Shown: in pieces, positions 31,607-39,152 of the stretch
How the letters are laid out: the number at the start of each line of letters is the position of its first letter
Position numbering within the stretch: the first letter of the stretch is position 1
Assembly: GCF_003173715.1 (NCBI RefSeq)
Contig: NZ_CP029550.1
Coordinates: 186,001-250,000, forward strand
Source: Methylobacterium durans
Lineage (GTDB): Bacteria > Pseudomonadota > Alphaproteobacteria > Rhizobiales > Beijerinckiaceae
Length of the DNA stretch: 64,000 bases
Reading direction: 5' to 3'
Position numbers and translations under genes: made by a program
The notes under the pieces: model-generated
Databases searched by the model: none
What the model saw: only the letters and a program-made list of their open reading frames with translations
What the model was told of the DNA's origin: nothing

Positions 31607-32641
31607 ATGGGTTACAAGGTCGCCGTCGTCGGTGCCACGGGGAACGTGGGCCGCGAGATGCTCGACATCCTGGCCGAGCGCGCCTTCCCGGCCGACGAGG
31701 TCGTGGCACTGGCCTCGCGCCGGAGCCAGGGGCAGGACGTCTCGTTCGGCGACAAGATTCTCAAGGTCAAAGCCCTCGACACCTACGATTTCTCGGACAC
31801 GGACATCTGCCTGATGTCGGCCGGCGGCGAGGCCTCCAAGGAGTGGTCGCCCCGCATCGGTCAGCAGGGCTGCGTCGTGATCGATAATTCCTCGGCCTTC
31901 CGCTACGATTCCGACGTGCCGCTGATCGTGCCCGAGGTGAACGCCGACGCGGTCGTGGGCTTCACCAAGAAGAACATCATCGCCAACCCGAACTGCTCGA
32001 CAGCGCAACTCGTGGTGGCGCTCAAGCCGCTGCACGACGCGGCAACGATCAAGCGCGTCGTCGTCTCGACCTATCAGTCGGTCTCCGGCGCTGGCAAGGA
32101 CGCCATGGACGAGCTCTTCAACCAGACCCGCTCGGTCTTCACGGCGGGCGAGGTCAAGGTCGAGAAGTTCACCAAGCGCATCGCCTTCAACGTCATCCCC
32201 CACATCGACGTGTTCATGGAGGATGGCTACACGAAGGAAGAGTGGAAGATGGTCGCCGAGACCAAGAAGATGCTCGACCCGAAGATCAAGCTCACGGCCA
32301 CCGCCGTGCGCGTGCCGGTCTTCATCGGGCACGCGGAATCGGTGAACGTCGAGTTCGAGCGTCCCCTGTCGCCCGAGCAGGCCACCGAGATCCTGCGCGC
32401 GGCGCCGGGCGTCCTCGTGGTCGATAAGCGCGAGCCCGGCGGCTACATCACGCCCCACGAAGCGGCCGGCGAGGATGCCACCTACGTCTCCCGCATCCGC
32501 GAGGACGCGACGGTGGAGAACGGGCTCGCCTTCTGGTGCGTCTCGGACAACCTGCGGAAAGGCGCGGCGCTGAACGCCGTGCAGATCGCCGAGGTGCTGA
32601 TCAACCGCAAGCTCCTGAACAAGGCGAAGCACGCAGCCTGA
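31607..32641 (+). CDS. asd: Aspartate-semialdehyde dehydrogenase
   Basis: 344 residues. Reduces aspartyl phosphate with NADPH, feeding lysine/diaminopimelate, threonine and methionine synthesis. It has the N-terminal dinucleotide fold MGYKVAVVGATGNVGREMLD, phosphate-binding DNSSAFRYDSDVPLIVPEVN, catalytic cysteine in NIIANPNCSTAQLVVALKPL, and substrate-binding RVPVFIGHAESVNVEFE with the acid/base histidine. Start at ATG 31607 with GGAGTG just upstream. A long hairpin follows. Confidence 0.96.
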   Translation: MGYKVAVVGATGNVGREMLDILAERAFPADEVVALASRRSQGQDVSFGDKILKVKALDTYDFSDTDICLMSAGGEASKEWSPRIGQQGCVVIDNSSAFRYDSDVPLIVPEVNADAVVGFTKKNIIANPNCSTAQLVVALKPLHDAATIKRVVVSTYQSVSGAGKDAMDELFNQTRSVFTAGEVKVEKFTKRIAFNVIPHIDVFMEDGYTKEEWKMVAETKKMLDPKIKLTATAVRVPVFIGHAESVNVEFERPLSPEQATEILRAAPGVLVVDKREPGGYITPHEAAGEDATYVSRIREDATVENGLAFWCVSDNLRKGAALNAVQIAEVLINRKLLNKAKHAA

Positions 32642-32666
32642 GCTGCCGACGCGCCCGTCCTCGGTT

Positions 32667-32706
32667 CGGAAAGCGCCGTCCCGCATGAGCGGGGCGGCGC
32701 TTTCCG
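32667..32706 (+). terminator. Terminator after asd
   Basis: Perfect 12-base arms CGGAAAGCGCCG (32667-32678) and CGGCGCTTTCCG (32695-32706), with a second inner stem TCCCGC/GCGGGG-like. The T-run is only the TTT within the arm, so termination may be partial. Confidence 0.75.
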
Positions 32707-32792
32707 TTCGCGCTGTCATATGCACGTGATGTGACAACAGACCTAGGAATCTGTACCGATTTAAGAACAAAACACGAACTTAGGTCGTCGAG

Positions 32793-33881
32793 ATGTCGGG
32801 ATTGACGCCGCGCGACAGCGAACTCAGCCGTATCCGCCAGGTGTTGGCGGGACTGTTGGTCGAGACGAAGCTCATCCGTCTCTCGCGGAGCCTCGCCCGC
32901 AAATACAGTCCCGATCAGCCGCGCGCGCCGCCCGGTCAGCCGGATGGCGGCCGGTGGGTCTCGGAGGGCGGCGGCGCGGGCGAGGGTGATGTCGATCCCG
33001 CGCTCGTGGGGCCGGGCCGCTGGACCTCCCTCGCATTGCAGGATGAGGCAGGCGAGGACGGCCGTAGCCGCGAGCGCACGGTGCTCGAGGACGGGTCCGA
33101 GGTTCTCACGATCCGGATTTACGCGGGTCCGCGCGCGGGTGACGAGGAGCACACGGTCACCGCGCCGGACGGCGAGAGCCGGGTCTTCGAGACGTCCGGC
33201 GACACGCAAACCATCCGGGATGGGGCGACCGGCGAGATCCTGTCCCGTTCGCGCTTCACCGGAACGGGCGTGGAGCCCCTCGCGAGCGTTCAGCCCGCTT
33301 TCCTGCCTGCGTTGCCGCTGGTCGTCACGACGACGGTCGAGTTGGCAGCACTCCTCGCGACTGTTCTTTCAGCGCGTAGAGGCCGCTTCGGGCCGGCCCT
33401 CGGTCTATCCGCCAAAAGGTACGCGCAAGACGGAAGCCTTGAGAACGCTCCGTTGGTGTGGGTGAGGCCGTTGACGCGATCGGAGCTTGAGGTCGCCTGT
33501 CCGCGAGCAGGCGAAGTCTCGGCTCTTGCCGACCAGGTCGCTGCTCAACTGAGGCAGTCGAAGCCGTAACTCACGCCGCAGAATTTTGGAAATGCCCTGT
33601 ACTTCGAAATAGCTGGCGCAATAAATTTGCGAAATGATCCTGATTCCGTTGCAGAAATTTCGTTAGAAGATAATCGGAAAGAGGCTGATTACGGTGATCG
33701 CCGATATATAAGCTTGGATGTACTTGAAAATACTAAGAACAATACGGTGTGCGTCTATGACCATAAGACGGGATCGCGCGGGCTCTCCGCTTCACGCGCC
33801 CTCTGGATCGCAGCCATTGTGAAGAAACGCTATCCCCACGTTCAGCAGATCATCATCGTGCAGGTGAGACCTCGGACATGA
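32793..33881 (+). pseudogene. Putative nuclease toxin with an in-frame stop
   Basis: One continuous frame of 362 codons is broken only by a TAA at 33567-33569. The N-terminal 258 codons hold YSPDQPRAPPGQPDGGRWVS (residues ~38-57), a linker motif I associate with polymorphic-toxin and phage-like proteins. A repetitive charged middle and a hydrophobic patch (LPLVVTTTVELAALLATVLS) follow. After the stop the frame continues LTPQNFGNALYFEIAGAINL, RRYISLDVLENTKNNTVCVY and DHKTGSRGLSASRALWIAAI. The D...D-H-K spacing (ISLDVLE, VYDHKT) fits a PD-(D/E)XK nuclease core (inference). The last ~90 codons are A/T-rich. The end overlaps the next gene by four bases. E to stop (GAA to TAA) is the simplest explanation. 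Confidence 0.6.
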
Positions 33882-34579
33882 CGAAAATAAAACAGATCAA
33901 GTGCCTTTCGAAGGATTTGCTCGATCGAAGCTCTGATTTGATCCTGATCAAGGGTCGCGTGATTTGGCTGGAGCCGATCGACCATGTCGGGCGCACCATC
34001 CGGTTTGATCGATCCTCATGCGCACGACGGTTCTATCTGAGCTGAAAACTGACCGAACTTTACGCACCCGAAGCGAGGCCGGCCCGATCCTACGGGTGCT
34101 GCGGCCAGAGATTCTTGCGGCGAACCGGTCCGAAAGGCGAGGATTTCGTTGCATGGGATTGGGACGATCCGGCCATGCCGGGCGGCTTCCGGCAGGCTGT
34201 GGAGGAGAGCGTGTTGCCGATGCTCCGTCCGCTCGACAGTTGGGAGAAGGCGCTCGCCTTCCTGCGCGGCCACCAGCCGACGGACCTGACCCGTGGCTGG
34301 CGGTGGCACCTCGTTACCGCCGTGGCACTCGGGGAGCTTGATGCCGCGCGCGACCTCTGGCGGGAACGCGGCCACCTGTATTGCAAAGGGGAGGTCATGC
34401 ACGACCCACGGGATCAGGTCCTGTACGATCGCTATTGCGAGATCGGCGAGCCTCTCATGGCTGACGACTGGGCCTCTCTGGCGCGAATCCTCCACCGGTG
34501 GGAAGCGGAGAACGTGCGGGGCACCGCGATCGAGCCGTACTGGGCGCCGACGCCCTTCCCCCTTGAGCGTGAATTCTGA
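33878..34579 (+). pseudogene. Putative immunity gene, paralog 1, with in-frame TGA
   Basis: A 233-codon frame interrupted by TGA at 34043-34045. It reads MTKIKQIKCLSKDLLDRSSD, LILIKGRVIWLEPIDHVGRT, ... RRFYLS, stop, KLTELYAPEARPRS, then GEDFVAWDWDDPAMPGGFRQ, and ends EAENVRGTAIEPYWAPTPFP. It matches the next gene along its whole length. There the stop position aligns with Trp (FYLS*KLTELYAP against VPSWHITDLIEP), so TGG to TGA is likely. ATGA overlap with the toxin-like gene supports coupled expression of a toxin and its antidote. Family not named. Confidence 0.62.
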
Positions 34580-34625
34580 CCGGCACGTCCCGCGAGCCCG
34601 CCATGTCCCGGTTGGACCAGAATGC

Positions 34626-35420
34626 ATGACGACCAAGAAGCAAGTCCGACAGCTCTTTCTCCCGATCTTGAAGAGAAACCGCGACGTCGTGCAACTCGAC
34701 CGGATCACGATCTGGCTCACACCGATTCGGCACTGGGCCTGCCGCATGACGGTCGATCGATGCTCGCATCCGGACGTGCCGGTCCCCTCCTGGCACATCA
34801 CGGATCTGATCGAACCGCATCACGCATTCCCCGATTTCGGACGAGTTAAGGAAAGACTCTATCGTCGTCAGGTTGGGAAGGGGTGGTGCTGGTCAGATTT
34901 CGACATGGAGAAGCCGCTGAGAGCGATGATCGAGTTGGAGGTTCTGCGGTTCTTTCGAAAGGTCGCAACGCTTGAAAACTATGTCGCGCTTCAGAGGCGG
35001 TACCACATGTGGGGGCCAAACCATACGCCGATCAACGATCTGATTCTCGATATCGCTGTTGGAAATTTGTCGGAGGCAACAAGACAATTCAATGTTGTGT
35101 GGGGTCAATGTCAAAATTACTTGAATTATATTTACAGAGAGAGAAAAGCTGCAATCCGAGGCTTCAATAAGGAATTAAGCATGCTCGCATTGCTGCGGGA
35201 TGATTTGCTTTCCGAGAATCGCACCGGTCTCGCCAAGACGCTTTTCGCCTGGGAATCCGAGAACATTACGCGCTTGGGCATCGAGCAGATCTGGGAGCCG
35301 ACACCGTTTCCCTTGGAACGGGGCGGCGAAGCCATGTCGCCCGTCTCCGAGGATATGGTGGCGCGGCTCGAGTCGATGATCAGGATCACGCCGCGCAAGA
35401 TCTGGGCTGATGAGGCCTGA
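34626..35420 (+). CDS. Putative immunity protein, paralog 2 (intact)
   Basis: 264 residues, cytoplasmic, no signal peptide or membrane span. It is homologous to the preceding broken gene: ITIWLTPIRHWACRMTVDRC, GKGWCWSDFDMEKPLRAMIE, FFRKVATLENYVALQRRYHM, WGPNHTPINDLILDIAVGNL, and the shared ending RLGIEQIWEPTPFPLERG. About 35 extra residues follow the shared end. Codon use in 34820-35250 is clearly richer in A/T than in neighbouring housekeeping genes, suggesting acquisition. Position after a toxin-like gene and paralog duplication suggest an immunity role; this is inference. Confidence 0.6.
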   Translation: MTTKKQVRQLFLPILKRNRDVVQLDRITIWLTPIRHWACRMTVDRCSHPDVPVPSWHITDLIEPHHAFPDFGRVKERLYRRQVGKGWCWSDFDMEKPLRAMIELEVLRFFRKVATLENYVALQRRYHMWGPNHTPINDLILDIAVGNLSEATRQFNVVWGQCQNYLNYIYRERKAAIRGFNKELSMLALLRDDLLSENRTGLAKTLFAWESENITRLGIEQIWEPTPFPLERGGEAMSPVSEDMVARLESMIRITPRKIWADEA

Positions 35421-35540
35421 TTGCGACACCTGACGTCCGTGATGCGAACACAGCTGGATCCGGCAGGTGCCGGCGAGGCTGCCTGTCGAGGCGGAGTCGT
35501 CCGCTTCGCACCTGGCCTAGCCCTGCATGGACAGACTTGA

Positions 35541-35675
35541 TCAAGCGCGCGCCTGCCCGTCGGCCAGCGGGCGGCCATCGGGCTGCTCCTCCATAGCCGA
35601 GAGCCGGAAACCGTGCGCGGCACCGCGATCGAGCCGAATTGTACACGGCGCCCTTCCCACCTCGAAATCGGGTGA
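35541..35675 (+). pseudogene. Remnant of a third immunity paralog
   Basis: A 44-codon stretch opening right after a stop codon reads ARLPVGQRAAIGLLLHSREP then ETVRGTAIEPN before diverging. This aligns with the end of paralog 1 (ADDWASLARILHRWEAENVR, GTAIEPYW). It has no start codon or ribosome site. The rest of the 464-base gap 35421-35884 shows no gene; it ends with the terminator-like hairpin before rimP. Confidence 0.6.
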
Positions 35676-35807
35676 CGATCCGCTCGCCTCGCTCCCTCCC
35701 TGTTCGAAGCGAGCGTTCAGGTCGCGAGAAATTGGCTTGAATCCCGGCGCTCCCGGCGCTATCTCAGTCGCATCAGTTCTGGTTGCAGTCGTGAGGCTGC
35801 GGTTCGG

Positions 35808-35837
35808 GAGTGGGCCCCACCGGGCCCGCTCTTTTTT
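35808..35837 (+). terminator. Intrinsic terminator or attenuator upstream of rimP
   Basis: Arms GAGTGGGCCC (35808-35817) and GGGCCCGCTC (35822-35831, one T-G wobble) around CACC are followed by six T. It ends 47 bases before the rimP start. It may simply close the immunity-array transcript. It may instead act in the leader of rimP-nusA-infB, as transcription-attenuating rimP leaders do in other proteobacteria. Confidence 0.8.
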
Positions 35838-35884
35838 ATTGCCGCAACGCGCGACCCGGCCGGTCACGTCGGAGCCTTGAGCGC

Positions 35885-36655
35885 ATGGCGGAAGCCCCCG
35901 AGAAGCGTCTGGTCAGCGAGAACGGCGTCGCCCTGCGCGTCGCCCAGGTGGTCGAGGGCCCGATCGAAGGGCTCGGCTACCAGCTCGTGCGGGTGAAGGT
36001 CTCGGGCACGAACGGATGCACGGTCCAGATCATGGCCGAGCGGCCGGACGGGTCGATGACCGTGGAGGATTGCGAGGCGGTGAGCCGGGCCCTCTCGCCG
36101 ATCCTCGATCTCGACGATCCGGTCGGACGGCCCTACCATCTGGAGATCTCCTCGCCCGGCATCGACCGGCCGCTGGTGCGCGTCTCCGACTTCGTCCGCT
36201 GGGTGGGCTACGAGGCCAAGATCGAGCTCGCCGTGCCGCTCGACGGCCGCAAGCGCTTCCGCGGCATCATCGACACCCCGAGCCCGGACGGGCGGACCGT
36301 GCCGGTCGACCTGCCGGACGTGAAGGAGGGCCTGCCGAGCCGGATCGATGTGCCCCTGCGTGACCTCGCCGAGGCCCATCTCGTTCTCACCGACGATCTG
36401 ATCCGCGAGTCTCTCCGCCGCGGCTCCGCTCCGCCGCAGGACGACGAGGACGAGGATCTGGAGCCGGATCAGGTCGAGGCGGACGCGCCGCATGCGGTGC
36501 GCCTCGTGCCCGCACCGCAACGGCCGAAGCTGAAGGAAGCGAAGCCCGGCAAGGCGAAGAAGGCTCCGCAGCCCAAGACGCCGGAGCAGAAGGAGAAGGC
36601 GAAATCCGCCGTCACCAAGGCCGTGCGTCTGAAGGATTCCGGCAAGCTCCACTGA
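35885..36655 (+). CDS. rimP: Ribosome maturation factor RimP
   Basis: 256 residues. Needed for 30S subunit maturation. The N-terminal domain has [20 protein letters not shown] and [18 protein letters not shown]; the SH3-like C-terminal domain has [20 protein letters not shown] and [21 protein letters not shown] ~60-residue lysine/proline-rich extension ([20 protein letters not shown]) goes beyond the usual ~150-200 residues, as in many Rhizobiales. First gene of the rimP-nusA-ylxR-infB operon. Start ATG 35885 follows a GGAGCC ribosome site. Confidence 0.93.
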   Translation: MAEAPEKRLVSENGVALRVAQVVEGPIEGLGYQLVRVKVSGTNGCTVQIMAERPDGSMTVEDCEAVSRALSPILDLDDPVGRPYHLEISSPGIDRPLVRVSDFVRWVGYEAKIELAVPLDGRKRFRGIIDTPSPDGRTVPVDLPDVKEGLPSRIDVPLRDLAEAHLVLTDDLIRESLRRGSAPPQDDEDEDLEPDQVEADAPHAVRLVPAPQRPKLKEAKPGKAKKAPQPKTPEQKEKAKSAVTKAVRLKDSGKLH

Positions 36656-36720
36656 AGAAGCCCCTGCCCTGCCGCAGCCGGTGGGGCCGTGAAAAGATTG
36701 TGAGAGAAGGAACGATTCCG

Positions 36721-38325
36721 ATGGCCGTCGTCAGCGCCAACAGGCTCGAACTCCTGCAGATCGCCGATGCGGTCGCCCGCGAGAAGGTGATCGACCGCCA
36801 GATCGTCATCGAGGCGATGGAGGAGGCCATCGCCAAGGCCGCCCGTTCCCGCTACGGCGCCGAGACCGACGTCCATGCCGAGATCGACGCGAAGACGGGG
36901 GCGCTTCGCCTCTCCCGCCACCTTCTCGTGGTGGAGCTCGTCGAGAACGACGCCCGCGAGATCACCCTCGACCAAGCCCGCCGCTACAACCCGGCGGCTC
37001 AGGTGGGTGACGTGATATCCGACACGCTGCCGCCCTTCGATTTCGGGCGGGTCGCCGCCCAGTCGGCCAAGCAGGTCATCGTCCAGAAGGTCCGCGACGC
37101 CGAGCGCGACCGCCAGTACGAGGAGTACAAGGACCGCATCGGCGAGGTCGTGAACGGCCTCGTCAAGCGCGTCGAGTACGGCAACGTGATCGTCGATCTC
37201 GGCCGCGGCGAGGGCATCGTGCGCCGCGACGAGATGATCCCGCGCGAGACGTTCCGGCCCGGCGACCGCATCCGCTCCTACCTGTTCGACGTGCGCCGCG
37301 AGGTGCGCGGGCCGCAGATCTTCCTCTCGCGCTCGCACCCGCAATTCATGGCCAAGCTGTTCGGCCAGGAGGTGCCCGAGATCTATGACGGCATCGTCGA
37401 GGTGAAGGCGGTGGCGCGCGATCCCGGTTCGCGGGCCAAGATCGCCGTCATCTCGCGGGACGGCTCGATCGACCCGGTCGGCGCCTGCGTCGGCATGCGG
37501 GGCTCCCGCGTGCAGGCGGTGGTCGGCGAGCTTCAGGGCGAGAAGATCGACATCATCCCGTGGTCCGAGGACCAAGCGACCTTCATCGTCAACGCATTGC
37601 AGCCGGCGGAAGTCGTCAAGGTCGTTCTCGACGAGGAGGCCGACCGCATCGAGGTCGTGGTGCCGGACGACCAGCTCTCGCTCGCCATCGGCCGCCGCGG
37701 CCAGAACGTGCGCCTCGCCTCGCAGCTCACGGGCTGGGACATCGACATCCTCACCGAGGCCGAGGAATCGGAGCGCCGCCAGAAGGAGTTCGCCGAGCGG
37801 ACCCAGGTCTTCATGGAGGCGCTCGACGTCGACGAGACGGTGGGCCAGCTTCTCGCGGCGGAAGGCTTCCGCAACGTCGAGGAAGTCGCCTACGTCGAGC
37901 CGCAGGAACTCGCCAACATCCAGGGCCTCGACGAGGAGACGGGCACCGAGATCCAGGCTCGCGCCCAGGATTACCTCGCCCGGGTCGAGTCCGAGTACGA
38001 TGCGCGCCGCCAGGAACTCGGCGTCGAGGATGAGGTTCGGGAGATCGAGGGCATCACCACGCCGATGCTCGTTGCGCTCGGCGAGAACGAGGTGAAGACG
38101 GTCGAGGATCTGGCGGGCTGCGCCACCGACGACCTCGTCGGCTACACCGAGGGGCGCGGCCCGGATGCAGTTCGCCACGCCGGCTACCTCGACGGGTTCG
38201 ACGTGTCCCGCGCCGAGGCCGAGGCCATGATCATGGCGGCCCGTCTCAAGGCCGGCTGGATCGAGGCGTTGCCCGAGCCTGAGGAGCCTGCCGAGGGCGA
38301 GGAGCCCGCCGAGGCCGAGGCCTGA
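36721..38325 (+). CDS. nusA: Transcription termination/antitermination protein NusA
   Basis: 534 residues. Binds RNA polymerase and controls pausing, termination and antitermination. It has the N-terminal polymerase-binding domain ([20 protein letters not shown]), S1 domain ([20 protein letters not shown]), two KH domains ([20 protein letters not shown] and [16 protein letters not shown]), then helix-hairpin-helix/acidic repeats ([20 protein letters not shown]) and an acidic tail ([16 protein letters not shown]). Start at MAVVSANR (36721) with GAAGGAA upstream; an in-frame start 21 bases earlier is less likely. Confidence 0.96.
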   Translation: MAVVSANRLELLQIADAVAREKVIDRQIVIEAMEEAIAKAARSRYGAETDVHAEIDAKTGALRLSRHLLVVELVENDAREITLDQARRYNPAAQVGDVISDTLPPFDFGRVAAQSAKQVIVQKVRDAERDRQYEEYKDRIGEVVNGLVKRVEYGNVIVDLGRGEGIVRRDEMIPRETFRPGDRIRSYLFDVRREVRGPQIFLSRSHPQFMAKLFGQEVPEIYDGIVEVKAVARDPGSRAKIAVISRDGSIDPVGACVGMRGSRVQAVVGELQGEKIDIIPWSEDQATFIVNALQPAEVVKVVLDEEADRIEVVVPDDQLSLAIGRRGQNVRLASQLTGWDIDILTEAEESERRQKEFAERTQVFMEALDVDETVGQLLAAEGFRNVEEVAYVEPQELANIQGLDEETGTEIQARAQDYLARVESEYDARRQELGVEDEVREIEGITTPMLVALGENEVKTVEDLAGCATDDLVGYTEGRGPDAVRHAGYLDGFDVSRAEAEAMIMAARLKAGWIEALPEPEEPAEGEEPAEAEA

Positions 38326-38351
38326 GGCGAGCCGAGAAAGGCAGGCTCCGA

Positions 38352-39152
38352 ATGACGACCGCGCGCGAGGCCGATGAACCCTCCGTCACCGATCTCGACG
38401 CCGGTCCCCTGACGGGCCGGCGCGGGGCGGAGCGGACGTGCATCGTCACGCGCGCGACGCAAGAGCCCGCGGAGATGATCCGCTTCGTGCTAGGGCCGGA
38501 CGGCACGGTGGTGCCGGATCTGCGTGCGCGCCTGCCCGGCCGCGGCGCCTGGGTGAGCGCGCGGAGCGAGGTGGTTGCCGAGGCGGCGCGCCGCCGCCTG
38601 TTCCAGCGCGCCTTTAAGGCCAAGGGCGCCGATGCGGGCGAGGATCTCGCCGGCCGGGTCGCGGCGGGGCTCCGCGAGGATCTGCGGCAGGGGCTTGCCC
38701 TTGCCAATAAGGCGGGCTGCGTGGTTGCCGGATTCGCCAAGGTCGAAGCCGCGATCGGCGACCGGGCCGGTGTGGCGGCGGTCATCCATGCCTCCGACGC
38801 GAGCGCCGACGGACGCCGAAAGATCGCCGCGGCATTGCACCGGCGGCATGGCGATGCCATATCCCGTGTACCGATCATCGATGACCTGTCCGGCGTCGAA
38901 TTGGACATGGCCTTGGGTCGGGATCATGTGATACACGCTGCGCTCGTCGCAGGAGTCGGTGCTTCCGGCTGCCTGGCGCGTTGGCGTCGGTACCGCTCCT
39001 TCGCGGGTGTTGCCACGACGACTGAGGGGACCGGTCCCGCCTGCGACGGCGAGATCGGCTCCGATCTGCCTGACGACGATGTGACGGATCTGGCCGGTAC
39101 CGGGACGGTTGCCGGTGGACGGGACGATGGAAACCCTCAGGGTTTGGGCTGA
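38352..39152 (+). CDS. ylxR: YlxR/L7Ae-type RNA-binding protein
   Basis: 266 residues. The N-terminal DUF448 (YlxR) domain contains [20 protein letters not shown] and the G-R-G-A-W motif [15 protein letters not shown]. An L7Ae-like second domain follows ([40 protein letters not shown]). The fusion is typical of alphaproteobacteria. It is predicted to bind RNA, possibly linking transcription and ribosome assembly. A long C-terminal tail is low-complexity. It lies between nusA and infB, and its stop abuts the infB start. Confidence 0.9.
   Translation: MTTAREADEPSVTDLDAGPLTGRRGAERTCIVTRATQEPAEMIRFVLGPDGTVVPDLRARLPGRGAWVSARSEVVAEAARRRLFQRAFKAKGADAGEDLAGRVAAGLREDLRQGLALANKAGCVVAGFAKVEAAIGDRAGVAAVIHASDASADGRRKIAAALHRRHGDAISRVPIIDDLSGVELDMALGRDHVIHAALVAGVGASGCLARWRRYRSFAGVATTTEGTGPACDGEIGSDLPDDDVTDLAGTGTVAGGRDDGNPQGLG

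Noticed and set aside
32793..35675. Prophage or integrated element
   Set aside because: No integrase, transposase, capsid, attachment-site repeat or tRNA target was found at either edge; only toxin- and immunity-like genes are present.
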